64,000 nucleotides of DNA from Pictodentalium vernedei (GCA_031216915.1 JAUFNR010000011.1:930001-994000); one strand, 5' to 3'. Numbered from the stretch's first letter, positions 11,820 through 25,490 are shown. Translations and numbers: made by a program. Notes: a model not told the origin generated them from the letters alone.

Positions 11820-13474
11820 AATAGAATGGCGCGTAATGTCCTTCTATTAGGCATCAAAGACAGAAGAAGCTTACGTCCTTACTAATAAACTGAGATCTGT
11901 TTATAAATACGTAAACTCTAACCGGACAGAGTAAAGGCCTATGCCCGTACGAAGACGGAAGGACCTTAATAACAATAGGTTCCGGATATTATTAGGAGCC
12001 TGATTCTTAACCAAAAATCCAACCTAAGTAGTAAAGGAAATAGTGTTTCCGAAACTACGAAAGTGAGAATCGTCACCGATAGTTCATGACGCTCACTGAC
12101 TCCTCAGTAAAAGAGAAGACTAAGAGAATTACTGTCTTAAAAGGTCAGAATTTGAAAACTACTGTTTCCAGAGGCTTAAATGATTACTTAGCTGAATAAG
12201 AACCGAAGCTAAATTCCGTATAGGAATTAATCTAAGGATTCTAGGTCTATTTATCGAAAAGTTTCTAACTAACTTAGATAAAGAGACATAAGACTCAATA
12301 GTAAACTATCATAGAGTGCATAGGTATGAGATAACATAGACCTATAACCTTAATAGTAACAGGCTGCAGTTGATCTTGTCAAACAAGTATACTAGAAAGT
12401 TGCAATGTCTAGTATGGAGGGATCAAAAATATCAACATAATAATCCCTACACCAACAATGGAAGAGCCTCCACTTTAGCCGCATAGTATAGTGAAGAGGA
12501 GGTTCTCCTACAGTAAGAAATCGCGTCCATAGCTCGTCCTGTACAATGCTTGCCATGCAAGAAGGACCACACAACGGAATACGTGAAGGTTGAGACCTTG
12601 CGGGTTGTGATGAAGGTGACACGATTTCCCCAGCGAAAGAAGATCCTCTCATGGAGGAAGTTTTCGCGGTAAGTCCCACAGTAGACACCTGAGTAAATTT
12701 ACCCATGGTCTCTGTGAAGACAGAGATGCTATCAACAGAATTGTATTGTGGATGTTTATCTTAGCAATACTTGCTGAATCAACAGCGCTGAGGATACGCA
12801 TATCCTATCATTCCGTCCTATTAGATCAATAGAGCGTTAACAACATAAGCTCAGGGATCCCGACATGGAAACACATACGTCTGCAATTGATTAGTGAGTT
12901 GTGTCGCAAATAAATTATCATTGGGCGCTCCCATTGATAGCAAATCTGATTGAATACTTGTTTGTTGAGAGTCCATTCTGACGGCAACAAGCGACCCTTA
13001 CGTGAAAGGGAGTCTGCTAATACAATCAGACGACCCGGAATATGACGGACCGAAGCAGAACTTGGTGTGCTATAACAAACAGAAGGATTCTTTCCGTTAA
13101 ATTGAATAACAGAAACAAATGAGTGCCTCCCTGGTTCCGGAGATACGCAACTACTGTCGTATTATCGGACAGGATTTGGACATGCGTTTCTGAATAATGT
13201 TCATCCAATGACATAGTGCAAGCCAAAATAACATCATTTCCTGGAAGTTAAGTGCTTGCCTAGAAACTGCGGAACCCAAAGACCCTAGCACTTCGAATCC
13301 GTTGGGATCAATATTGTACCCCAACCTGTTTGACTGGCATCCATCCGTCATAATCATAAAACTCGGATCCGGCAACTGCAGTGGCACTCTCGGAGTCAAC
13401 CACCGAATGTTTGCCCCAGTCTGAATCTCTTGTTACACTTGATAGACAAGAGAACGTGTATATCGAGCAATTGA
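11820..13474 (-). pseudogene. Recombinase and RNase H/methyltransferase-like remnants, copy B
   Basis: Aligns by eye with 2555-4199 of copy A and with D, but frameshifted throughout. The recombinase C-terminal region, with the active-site His and Tyr, is deleted at 11816. Short stretches such as LSDNTTVVAYLRNQGGT (RNase H, about 13130-13180) remain readable. Confidence 0.8.
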
Positions 13475-16440
13475 TAGATTGCTGAAAGGTTGCCGTCGAA
13501 GAGAAGCTTCTCCGAGACCGAAGCGACTCTGAGAGAGTTCTTCACCTTACTATCCACGCGCTTGGATGTAGCTAGGGCTGCGTCACGTCTAACCAACTCC
13601 AGGTTGCCACTGAAGGGTGGAGTTATACGTGGAAAAACTACTGCCCTTGAAAGAAATCACATTGAGGATCATATCCTGGAATTCTTTCTCTTGAAAACGT
13701 AATGATAACACCTCAGTAAGGTGGTCTACATATGATAAAGCGTCTAAGTTAAGTCTAATAGACATCATTGTCGTTTCCAACATCGTGGTTGGAATTGACA
13801 TAGACGGCGAAAAAGATAATTCCCAGTCTTCAGTCCCGCCGTCAAGACGCATAGGAACTCTTGGTATGCCCTGTTCTGCCAATATAAATTATCTCCTAGA
13901 ATTGATGAAAGGCAGAATAGAGCATTGCGGACAAGAAACTAGATTATCATGCTTGGTAACAAGCTTATATATAGCGTCGTTAAATAATTTGAATGTTCTA
14001 ATGACATTATTGGACTGTGTCGGCAAGTCAGGGACAATGTCCCTGAACCGATCCAAAACTCTGTGTCCAATGACGCTATTAGTCTCTTATCCAGCATCGC
14101 AGTAATGTAGTCCGACGGAACAACCTCTGGAAGATAATGCCGGAAGAAATGTATGGCAGCTTCTGTTTTTCCGAAAGGGAAAGCTTGAAATCGTCCGAAT
14201 CCCTTTCGCCATCCTGTCGGACCCTATAAGTGTTCGGTCGTCCGTACCTGATGCAACAGCGGAGCGCACCGACCCAGCGCCGTCAGATTATTCGTGATCC
14301 GACCGAGAATCTGTCGTTTGCTGGGCTGCTGCGATAAGCTGTGCTATTTTGGATAGCATGTCCGTCACTGAGGCCTGTGGAGAAGCGGTCTTACGATGCT
14401 TTGCCGCTGGAAGCTCCGTGTTCATTACCCCGTGCATACTTCTATTATGTGAGCGAACGGAGTGTATAGGCCTCGTGTCCCTTGGCTACCGGATGGAGTG
14501 ACCTGTTCGCTGTGGAATCACTGAATGACGAAGCTGGCCGGATACTCAAGGTCACGTAGCCAATGTGCGGTCGTGTGCGCTGCTGAGAGGATGAGGAAGC
14601 ATTATCGACAGTCTCTCGGACTGTCAATATAACGGAGCGTCCCGAGCGGCGGACATATGCTCCAAATGCGAAATGACTGTACCACAACATCCGGTCCCAT
14701 ATGTTGTTGTACGAGAGAGGGACCCCTCTCGCTCGCAGCCCGGACGGACCTGGACGAGCTAGGAACCAGACTAACAGGCTTCCCCCGATCTGTCCTCTAA
14801 TCCGTCGTCACTGGGTGTGTACTAAAGTCTATTATAGTGCTCGCATCACCCAAATCTCCTTCCTAGACCGCAACGGATGAACCCGACTGCCGAACCATTC
14901 GATGAATGGACGCTACACCGGGTGAGCTAGCGAATGTCAACTCCGTCGATCCTACTAGGGACCTCTTAGGCGATTGACGTATTCCATGAGCACTTATTGC
15001 CGCTAGCTCTTCATTATCTATGACGACAGAGACACACTTGAAAGACATCTCAGTAAGTTTGCGAACAAGAAACCAGACATGCTTGTTAATAGCAAGCATA
15101 TAATAATATATATATAGCGTCGTTCAATAATTCGAAAGTTTGTGTGACATTATTGGACTGTGTCGGAACTGAGGGACGAAGTCCCTGAACCGAACCAAAA
15201 ATTTCTGTGTCCACCGACGCTATCAGTTTCTTATCCGGCATCGCAGCATTCTGGTCCGATGAAAGAACCTCTAGAAGATAAGTCAGATGACATACACAGC
15301 AGCTGATGTTGTTCCGAAAGAGAAAGCTCGAAATCCTCCGAATCCCTTTCGGCATCCCGTCAGACCGGATGAAATTTTCGGACGTCCGTACCCGCTTCCG
15401 CGGAGCGTCCCGACCCAGCGTCGTCGGATAATACATGATGCGACAGAGATTCTGTCGATGCTGGGATGCTGCGATAAGCTGTGCTATTTGGGATAGCACG
15501 TCCGTCACCGAGGCCTGTGCAGTAGCGGTCTTACGATGCTTTGCGGCTAGAAGCTCCGTGTACGTTGACTCCCGCATACTTTCTTATGCGAACGTCCGGA
15601 GTCTGCAGGCCTTGTGTCCCTGGCTACCAGATGGTGTGACCTGGTCGCCGATGATTCTCTGATTGGCGAAGCTGACTGGATATCCGAGGGCAAGAGCGGT
15701 CGTGTGCGCTACCATGAGGATGAGGAAGCCTTATTGACAGTCTCTCCGGACTGACTATATATCGGAGCGTCCCAAGCGGCGGATGTATGCGGACGTATGC
15801 CCCGAATGCGAAACATTTTGTACCACAACATCTGGGGCCAGATGTTGTTGTACGAGAGAGGGGCCTCTCTCGCTCGCAGTCCGGATGGACCTGGACGAGC
15901 TAGGAACCGGACTAAAAGGCTTCCTCCGTTCTCTCCTCTAATCCGCCTTCACTGGGTGTGCATTTGGTTGACTTATAGTGCTTGCATCACCCCAAAACTC
16001 CTTCTAGACCGCAACGGACGAACCCGGCTGCCGAACCATTCGATGAATGGACGCTACACCGGGCGAGCTAGCGGACGTCAAAGGCCGTCGAACCTACTAG
16101 GGTCCTCTTAGGCAATTGACGTATTTACATGAGCACTTTTCCGCTAGCTCTTCATTAATTGTGACGACGGAGGCACACTTTTGGAAGACATCACGGATAC
16201 ATCACCCTGTTCTTGATCGTCTGAAATAGAGATTGATAAAGTAGAGTGACCCTGCGGGGAAAGAACCGGAATGGCCATTTCCCCACTAACATACCGTGAC
16301 ACACGCTTCCCATGTTGTCATCGAAATTAACACATACAGAACAGGAGTTAGTGCGAGCACACTGACTACATTATACAATGATTATGAAAGTCAGAGGAAG
16401 ATTTCCTCTTATTACAACTGAACAATATCTTTTCATTGTG
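13475..16440 (-). pseudogene. Duplicated ORF1 remnant, copy B
   Basis: Two units of the ORF1 N-terminal region, 13930-15063 and 15064-16195, share the acaagaaacc junction of A and C. Readable pieces include DALSYVDHLTEVLSLRFQ (about 13760) and SQIAQLIAASQHRQNL (about 15450), corresponding to DALSYADHLTKALSLRLQ and VQIAQLIAASQQPTE in intact ORF1. Many stops and frameshifts. Confidence 0.8.
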
Positions 16441-17455
16441 AAAAGAAAACAAAGTCCTAGTACTCGCACCAACCCCTGATAATCAAAATACATAATAACA
16501 TGATCCATTAACATAGAAAAAATAACTGAAATCAAAAAATTTTGAAAAAATATTTTTTCAGAACAGCCCAAGTTTCTGAAAAGTAACGTTGAGCCCCAAT
16601 GGATCCCAAGCCTAAGTGTGGACAATAATTCTAAAATATTTTTAAAAATTTATGCAACACTTACGAACAATAATAATGTATCTAGTTATGATTAAATTAA
16701 CATCAAGATATTATTTTCAAGAAATCCCCCCTCACACAGAGGGCTGTTGTAAATGTAAACAATAAGTGTAAAAACACCAGAACAAGACTCCAGGCACCCT
16801 GGCCCGAAATCAGTTACCAATAATACACTATCTGATGCAAAACAGAGACTTCCAGGGAAGAAACTGCAGAACATCAGATGGTAGATGCAGAACACTACGC
16901 CTAACCACCCATAGGTGAAGACGTAAACATGGGGAAAAGAACAGAATTCATTCTGTTATCCAGCTAAAACTCCCAAGAAATTTTAGTAATAATATTACAG
17001 AAAATATGCCAAAAGCATGGGAGAATAGCAAGAGGGGACTTAAAGGAAAGGGAGAGAGGAAAACACTGAACAAGCAGTGTAACTTGATAACAAGAATGAC
17101 CACAACAGGCTGTTGCCTCGAAAATAGGTAACTTAACATAATTTCATTAAAAAGTTAAAAAATTTATAGTAATTTATATATTTTTTATACTTACCAATGA
17201 CCCAGACATAGCTGGTGCTAACTCTTAAACTATAGGGCCAAACACAAATTTTGCCCCCCAATCCCCAAAATTTGCATCTAAAACTAAAGAAAACATGTCC
17301 TGAAAGGCCCTCCACACTTCGCCCCTACTGTGCATGCGCAGTGTCAAGGACATTCCGAAATTGGCGCCATTAATCATTCTAATAACCAGTGCCTGGTAAG
17401 CGCTATGTACTCAGCAGGGAGGCAAGAGTTCCCAACTCCTGGGAGGGCCATCCCC

Positions 17456-17537
17456 GTCTGGGTCATTGGTAAGTATAAAAAATATATAAATTACTATAAA
17501 TTTTTTAACATTTTTATACTGTACCAATGACCCAGAC
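17456..17537. repeat. Internal complementary region of DIRS copy C
   Basis: Joined-end junction identical in layout to that of copy A. Confidence 0.9.
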
Positions 17538-18124
17538 ATAGCTGAATAGTAAAAAGGCTGGAGGGCCAAGGACATAGAGCAAAATGGAATACGCTCAATA
17601 AAATAAAATAGAGTCATCCCCTGTAGGGAAAAAGAAGTAATAGGCCTTACATGTATCTTTCTTATTTATGATAAATTAGAAAGATACAACACCTTCCAAA
17701 ATTGAGCTTCATACATCCATGTACTCTATTAATATCCAATATAATCCTTATACTAATAATTTTTAAAGTAAGCCAATAAATAAAGTAAGTCTAGAGAATA
17801 GAGACTCTTATACTCCTAAAAGTGTCTGAGGATTGCATAATCATGTCCGTTGACATATGCAATATTCAAAAGCTATACTTTAAAAACTAAGACTTGAATG
17901 AATTTTAAAAACCTAAACTTCTCACTAAACAACCATCCCAATAACAGCTCAGAATTACTAACTCCGGAGGAGGTATCCCCTTGTTTTCATAGTAAAACAG
18001 GTGACCCAAGGGAACACCCTCCCCCCCCCCCTTTTTCTTGCCCTGGGTCAAATAGCCCAGAGCGAAGCCGAACGGAGACACTGCCGAAACAGACAGCCTA
18101 CCTAGCTATAGTAGCAACTGTTAA

Positions 18125-20029
18125 GTGAATGACATTCTGAGCAGTAGATAATAGACCTAACAATAGAGGCCTCCAGAAATGGACTTGATATTTCTGAGAT
18201 AAAATTCATGAATGTGGATGGGTGAGCGCAATGAGCGGCCTTCAAAAATCTAAAATAGCGACACTATTAATGTAAGCCCAAGAAGTAGAAGAACTCTTAC
18301 TTCATGAGCCGAAATCTTAAGCACAACTGCTAAGTCAATGATATACCATAAGCAGTACCGATAGTTAATAGAATCCATTAACAATAAAATGGAGCGTAAC
18401 ATCCTTCTACTAGACATCAAAGACAGAAGAGGCTTACGCCCATAGTAATAAACAGATATCTGTTTATAAATACATAAACTGTACCCGGAAAGAGTAAAGG
18501 CCTATGCCCATACGAAGACGGAAGGACCTTAAAATAATAGGTTCCGGATAATAGGAGCCTAACTCTTATGCAACAATCCAACCTAAATAGTAACGGAAAT
18601 AGTGATTCCGAAACTACAAAAGTGAAAATCATCCATCGATAGTGCATGAAACTCACTGACTCTACAGTAAAAGAGAAACCAACAGAATTACTGTCTAAAA
18701 GGTCAGAATTTGATAACTACTGTTTCCAGAGGCTCAAATGATTACTTAGCTAAATAAGAACCGAAGTTAAAATCCGTATAGGAATTTAATCTAAAGATTC
18801 TAAGTCTATTTATCAAAAAGTTACTAACTGACTTAGATAAAGAGACAAAAGACTCAATTGTAAACTATCGTAGAGTGCATAGGTATGAGGTAACATAAAC
18901 CTATAACCTAAATAATAACAGGCTGCAGTAGATCTTGTGAAACAAGTATACTAAAAAATAGCAATGAGTAGTATGGAGGGATCAACAATATGAACATAAG
19001 GATCCCTACACTACGACGGAAGAGCCTCCACTTTAGCCGCATAGAATAGCGAAGAAGAGGATCTCCTATAGTAAGAAATCGCGTCCAAAGCTCGTCCAGT
19101 ACAGTGCTTACAATGCAATACAGACCACACAACGGAATACATGAAGGTTGCGACCTTGCTGGTTGTGATAAAGATGACACGATTTACCCAGTGAAAAAAG
19201 ATCCTCACATAGAGGAAGATTTCACGTTAAGACCCACAGTAGACAAGAGAGTAAATTACTCATGATCTCTGTGAAGATAGAGATGCTATCAACAGAAATG
19301 TATTGTGGTTGTTTATCTTAGCAATACCTGCTGAAACAACAGCGCCGGAGGATACGCGTATCCTATCATTTCGTCCTATAGATCAATAGAGCAATAACAA
19401 CATTAGCTCAGAGATCTGGACAAGCCAACACATACGTCTGCAATTGATTAGCAAGCTGTGTCATAAATAAATCATCATTGGGCGCTCCCATAGATAGCAA
19501 ATCTGATTGAATACTTGTTTGTTGAGAGTCCATTCCGACAGCAACAAGCGACCCGTAAGAGAACGGAAGTCCAATAAAACAATCAGACGACCCGGAATAT
19601 GACGGACCAAAACTGAACTTGGTGTACTATAACCAACAGACGGATTCTTTCCATTAAATTGAATAACGGAAACGAAAGAGTGCCTCCCTGGTTCCGGAGA
19701 TACGCCACTACTGTCGAATTAAAGGACAGGAATTTGGGCATGCGTTTCTGAATAATGTTCATGCAATGACATAAAGCAAGCCTAAAAAACATTATTCCGC
19801 GGAAGAAAACTGATTGCTAAAAGACTGCGGAACCCAAAGACCCTGGCACTTCGAATCCGTAGGGATCAGTATTATATCCCAATCTGTTTGACTGGCAACC
19901 GTCATAACAGCCACACTCAGGTCCGGCAACTGCGGCGGCACTCTCTGAGTCAACCACCGAATGTTTGCCCCAGTCTGAATCTCTTGTAACACTAGATAGA
20001 CAAGAGAACGTGTAAATCGAGCAATTCAT
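18125..20029 (-). pseudogene. Recombinase and RNase H/methyltransferase-like remnants, copy C
   Basis: Almost the same sequence as 2297-4199 of copy A, with the same inherited frameshifts and the same end point before the RT core. The shared damage shows that the common ancestor of A and C was already defective. Confidence 0.85.
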
Positions 20030-22960
20030 GGATTGCCGAAAAGTTGCCGTCGAAGAGAAGCTCCTCCGAGAACGAAGCGACTCTGAGAGAGTTCTTAACC
20101 TTACTATCCACACGTGTGGATGTAGCTAGGGCTGCGTCACGTCTAACTAACTCCAATCAGCCACTGAAGGGCAGAGTTATACGTGAACAAACTACTGCCC
20201 TCAAAAGAAATTACATTGAGAATAATATCCCGTAAATCTTTTCTTGAAGACGTAATGATAATGCCTCAGTAAGGCGGATTACGTATGATAAAGCGTCTAA
20301 GTTAAGTCTACTATACATAATGTCGTTCCCAACATTGAAATTGGAAAAGACATAAACGGCGAAAAAGAATATATGCAGTCTTTAATCACACCGTCTAGAC
20401 GCATATGAACTCTCGGTATGCCCTGCTCTGCCAAAATAAACTATTCGTATAAATGATAAAATGGCAGAAATGAGCAACGCGGACAAGAAACTAAACTATC
20501 ATGCTTAGTAGCAGGCTTATATATATATATATAGCGTCGATAAATAAAACACATGTTGTAATGACAATATTGGACTGCGTCGGTAAGTCAGGGACAATGT
20601 CCCTGAACCGATCGAAAAATCCGAGTCCAATGACGCTATAAGTCTCTTATCCAAGATCGCAGCAATGAAGTCCGAAATAACAATCACTGGAAGATAATGC
20701 CAGAAGATATGAAAGGCATCTTCCGATACTACTAAAGGGAAAACTCGAAATCTTTCGAATCCCTTTCGCCATCCTGTCGGACCCTATAAAGCATTCGGTC
20801 GTCCGTAGCTGATGCAACCGCGGACCGCACCGACCCAGCGCCGTCGGATAATTCCTGATTCGACGAAACTGTCAATTGCTGGGATGCTGCGAAACAACTG
20901 TGCTAACTCGGATAGCACGTCCGTCACTGAGGCCTGAGGAGAAGCAGTCTTACGACGCATTGCCGCTGGAAGCTCCGTAATCGTTACCCCGTGCATACTA
21001 CCAATAAGCGAGCGAACGGAGTGTATAGGCCTCGTGTCCCTTGGCTACCGGATGGCGCGACCTATTCGCCGTGGAATCACTGAATGCCGAAACTGATCGG
21101 ATACTCGAGGTCACGTAGCCAATGTGCGGTCGTGTGCCCTGCTGTGAGGATGAGGAAGCATTGAGGACAGTCTCTCAGACTGTCAATATAACGGAGCGTC
21201 CCGACCGACGGACATATGCTCCGAATGTAAAATATCTGAACCACAACATGCGGTCTCCTATGTTGTTGGACGAGAGAGGGACCTCTCTCGCTCACAGCCC
21301 GGACGGACCTGGACAAGCCAGGAACCGGACTAACAGGCTTCCTCCGATCTGTCCTCAATCTGCCGTCACTGGGTGAGTACTAAAGTAATTAAAGTGCTCG
21401 CATCACCCAAATCTCCTTCCTAGACCGCAACGGACGAACCCGGCAGCCGAACCATTCGATGAATGTACGCTACACCGGGTGAGCTAGCGAATGTCACTCT
21501 GTAGGCGATAGACATATTCCATGAGCACTTATTGCCGCTAACTCTTCATTAACTATGACGACAGAGGCACACTTTTGAAAGACATCTCCATAACTCTTCG
21601 AACAAGAAACCAGAAATGCTTGGTTAGCAAGCATAAAATAATAATATATATATAGCGTCGTTCAATAATTCGAAAGTTTGTGTGACATTATTGGACTATG
21701 TCGGAACTGAGGGACGATGTCCCTGAACCAAACCAAAAATTACTAAGTCCACCGACGCTATCAGTTTCTTATCCGGCATCGCAGCATTCTGGTCCGACGA
21801 AAGAAGCTGTAGAAGACCAAGTCAGATGACATACACAACAGCATATGTTGTTCCGAAAGGGAAAGCTCGAAATCCTCCGAATCCCTTTCGGTATCCCGTC
21901 GGACCGGATGAAACTTTTGGACGTCCGTACCCGCTTCCGCGGAGCGTCCCGACCCAGCATCGTCGGATAAAATATATGCGACAGATTCAGTTGATGCTGG
22001 GATGCTGCGATAAACTGTGCTATTAAGGAAAGCACGTCCGTTCCCGAGGCCTGTGCAGTAGCGGTCTTACGATGCATTGCCGCCGGAAGCTCCGTGTACG
22101 TTGACTCCCGCACACTTCCTATGCGAACGTCCGGAGTCTGCAGGCCTCGTGTCCCTGGCTACCGGATGGTGTGACCTGGTCGCCGAAGAATCCTTGATCG
22201 GCGAAGCTGGTAATATATCGGCGGTCACGCAGCCAAGGTGCGGTCGTGTGCGCTGACGAGAAGAGGAAGCCTTAGCAGTCTCCGCGGACTGCCTATACAA
22301 CGGAGTGTCCCGAGCGACGGACGTATGCTCCGCTTGCGACACATTTTGTACCACAACATCTGGGGCCAGATGTTGTTGAACGAGAGAGGGGCCTCTCTCG
22401 CTTGCCGTCCGGATGGACCGGAACGAGCTATGAACCGGACTAAAAGGCTTCCTCCGTTCTCCCTCCGATCCGCCGTCACTGGGTGTGCATTAGGTTAATT
22501 TATAGTGCTCGCATCACCCCAAAATTCCTTCTAGACCGCAACGGACGAACCCGGCTGCCGAACCATTCGGTGAATGGACGCTACACCGGGCGAGCTAGCG
22601 GACGTCAAAGGCCGTCGAACCAACTAGGGTCCTCTTAGGCAATTGGCGTATTTACATGAGCACTTTTCCGCTAGCCCTTCATTAATTGTGACGACGGAGG
22701 CACACTGTTGGAAGACATCACAGATACATCACCCTAATCTTGATCGTCTGAAATAGAAATTGATAAAGTAGAGTGACCCTGCAGGGAAAGGACCGGAGAG
22801 TCCAAATCCCCAATAATATACCGTGACATACGCTTCCCATATTGTCATCGAAATCATACGATACAGAACAGGAGTTAATGCGAGTACACTGACCACATAT
22901 AGAATGATAATAAAGTCAGAGGAAGACTTCCTCTTAAAACAATTGATCAATATCCTTTCA
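20030..22960 (-). pseudogene. Duplicated ORF1 remnant, copy C
   Basis: Two ORF1 units with their junction at 21602. Fragments MHGVTITELPAAMRRKTA and MRESTYTELPAAMHRKTA mark the equivalent position in each unit. Same broken frames as copy A. Confidence 0.83.
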
Positions 22961-23894
22961 ATGTGAAAAGAAAACAAGTCCTGGTACTCGCACTAATCCC
23001 TGGCAATCAAAATACATAATAATAATATGATCCATTAATATAGAAAAAATAATTGAAATTAAAATATTTTGAAAAAATATTTTTTCAGAACAGCCCAAGT
23101 TTCTGAAAAGTAACGTTGAGCCCCAATGGATCCCAAGCCTAAGTGTGGACAAAAATTTTAAAAATATTTTAAACAATTTATTCAACACTTACGAACAATA
23201 ATAATGTATCTAGTTATGATTAAAATAACATCAAGATATTATTTTTTAGAAATTCCCCCCTCACACAGAGGGCTGTTGTAAATGTAAACAATGAGTGTAA
23301 AAACACTAAAATAAGACTCCAGGCACCCAGGCCCGAAATCAGTTACCAAAAATACACTATCTGATGCAAAACAGAGACTTCCAGGGAAGAAACTGCAGAA
23401 CATCAGATGGTAGATGCAGAACACAACGCCTAACCACCCGTAGGTGAAGACGTAAACATGGGGAAAAGAACAGAATTCATTCTGTTATTCAGCTAAAACT
23501 CCCAAGAAAATTTAGTAATAATAATTACAAAAACTATGCCACAAGCATGGGAGAATAGCAAGGGGGACTTAAAGGACAGGGAGAGAGGAAAACACTTAAA
23601 AAAACAGTGTAACTGAATAATCAGAATGACAACAAAATGGCTGCTGCCTTGAAAATAGGTAACTTAACACAATTTCATTAAAAAATTTTAAGTTACAGCC
23701 CTGATAATATTCTGTCACACATTTTTTTCCTCTCCTCCTTCTCTATCCTCCTTAGAATCACCATTTCACTAATATTTATGTGTCTGGCATCATTTAAACT
23801 GAGATTTATCAGCACAAAGATCAGTCAGATGTTAACTGATGAAGGGCCAAACTTAGAATGATTAATGGCGCCAATTTCGGAACGTCCTTGACAC

Positions 23895-23906
23895 TGCGCA
23901 TGCGCA
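23895..23906. promoter_or_regulatory. NRF1-type palindrome in right ITR of copy C
   Basis: Intact TGCGCATGCGCA; the left-hand counterpart near 17330 has lost one CpG (tgtgcatgcgca). Confidence 0.42.
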
Positions 23907-24424
23907 GTAGGGGCGAAGTGTGGAGGGCCTTTCAGGACATGTTTTCTTTAGTTTTAGATGCAAATTTTGGGGATTGGGGGGCAAAATTTGTGTTTGGCCC
24001 TATAGTTTAAGAGTTAGCACCAGCTATGTCTGGGTCATTGGTACAGTATAAAAATATTTTAAGTTACAGCCCTGAATATTTTCTGTCACTCATTTTTTCT
24101 CTCCTCCTTCTATATCCTCCTTAGAATCACCATTTCTCTAATATTTATGTGTCTGGCATCATTTAAACTGAGATTTACAAGCACAAAGATCAGTCAGATG
24201 TTAACTGATGAAGGGCCAAACAAAGAATGATTAATGGCGCCAATTTCGGGACGTCCTTGACACTGCGCATGCGCAGTAGAGGTGAAGTATGGAGGGCCAT
24301 TCAGGACATGTTTTCTTTGGTTTTAGATGCAAATTTTGGGGATTGGGGGGCAAAATTTGTGTTTGGCCCTATATTTTAAGAGTTAGCACCAGCTATGTCT
24401 GGGTCATTGGTACAGTATAAAAAT

Positions 24425-24935
24425 ATCAGCCTCAAATTCCTCAAATATGCATGTAATGATTGTTAAATATTACTGCAATGGAGTTCAGTAACCCAAGTGT
24501 AGAATATTAATCGCCTGGAAAGACACATAGAAACACAACTCACCTAAACACAAAGTTTACAAAGTTTTACAACTTAAAATTTACTAAGTCCGAGAAAAAC
24601 ATGAAAATTTTGAGTGAAAAAAAAGAAAATTTTCGTTAAATTTCTGCATACAGTAGGGTTAATACTTACAGTTGTTATTGAAATATGAAAATCAACAGTA
24701 ATAAGAAGTTAAACCAGCACAATCTGCACAAAAGCTGACTTTAACACAAATTCTTACAACACCTAAACGCAAATTCTTACAACAACTTTTGGCAGAAAAG
24801 TTTAGGTAAAATTTGGAAAAAAGTCGTAGTTTCAGGGTTAAATACTGTTCTGATAGTCCCCTACAACCTACATATGCAATATCAAAGGCCTGAGCCCACT
24901 GATGTTTGAGAAATTCACCTTAACATTAAATCTTA
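24425..24935. repeat. Tandem repeat array (right part)
   Basis: Continues the array interrupted at 10999. CTCAAATATGCATGTAATGA, TTTCTGCATACAGTAGGG and AACGCAAATTCTTACAACAA recur in the same order as in 10260-10730. Confidence 0.75.
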
Positions 24936-25030
24936 CAATATTGGACACGCCGGACGCTGACACCCGAGGTTATCACAATAGCTCACCACATCTTACAGAT
25001 GTAGGTGAGCTAAAAATGTGCTGAAAGTCC
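24936..25030. repeat. End of a mollusc-type repeat with small hairpin
   Basis: CGGACGCTGACACCCGAGGT followed by ATAGCTCACC recalls a repeat end common in mollusc genomes. AGCTCACC...AGGTGAGCT (about 24980-25013) forms a hairpin. Confidence 0.4.
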
Positions 25031-25233
25031 GATTACTATAAAATGTTCTCATAAGATGAAATGACCATGACAATAGGCTAAAATGTGGTTCCTAGCCAAG
25101 TCTTGGGCAGCCAAAACTTAACTTGCAGAAATTTTAGTAAACAGATTACCAACAGTTTTAAAATCCAATTTTTTCCAAAAATATAAGTAATTTGGATATT
25201 GGCTCCAGTGAACTACATATTGTTTATTAGAGT

Positions 25234-25490
25234 AACCCTGTTACGGTTTTACCTAATGTAACAGCAATAACAAGCCAGAGCTAGTGACAAATATCATCTT
25301 GCAATTTCTTTCTTCAATTTTTGCCTCAAAAAGAAAGCTAATGGTCTCTCATTAGAATTAACTCATTGAGTGCATTGCAATAAAAAATCCTTTGCTATAT
25401 TTTTGAGGCAAAAATTGAAAAATGTTAATTGTTTTAGAAATGCTTTCCCAAGTGACATTTTCTATTGAGGTTAGGTAAAAGCTTAATCAA
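25234..25490. repeat. Diverged M1 MITE
   Basis: Inverted arms (TTTTTGCCTCAAAAA and TTTTTGAGGCAAAAATTGAA) flank a central spacer near 25370. The outer parts are GTTTTACCTAATGTAAC and GAGGTTAGGTAAAAGC. Confidence 0.5.

Larger units (their letters stand above)
17154..24055 (-). mobile_element. DIRS copy C, nested in copy B
   Basis: Ends at 17154 (gttaaaaaattta) and 24055 (cagtataaaaat); 6,902 bp. The internal complementary region is at 17456-17537. Same non-autonomous structure as A (RT core absent near 20030, ORF1 duplicated at 20483-21601 and 21602-22720), and very close to A in sequence. The host flanks cattaaaaa and attttaag join to give cattaaaaaattttaag, which is the sequence found uninterrupted inside C itself near 23680. 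Insertion was therefore exact with no target-site duplication. Confidence 0.93.
11000..24424 (-). mobile_element. DIRS copy B, interrupted by copy C
   Basis: Its own sequence is 11000-17153 plus 24056-24424 (about 6.5 kb), with C inserted between. Left end at 11000, internal complementary region at 11303-11384, right end at 24424. It has the same rearrangement as A and C (RT core absent at about 13475, ORF1 duplicated from 13930 and 15064) and is further decayed, with about 0.4 kb lost at 11816 including the C-run and the recombinase C-terminus. The flanks gcagaaa and atcagcc join to give exactly the uninterrupted array sequence found near 10250, so insertion was precise and made no target-site duplication. 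B must be older than C. Confidence 0.92.
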
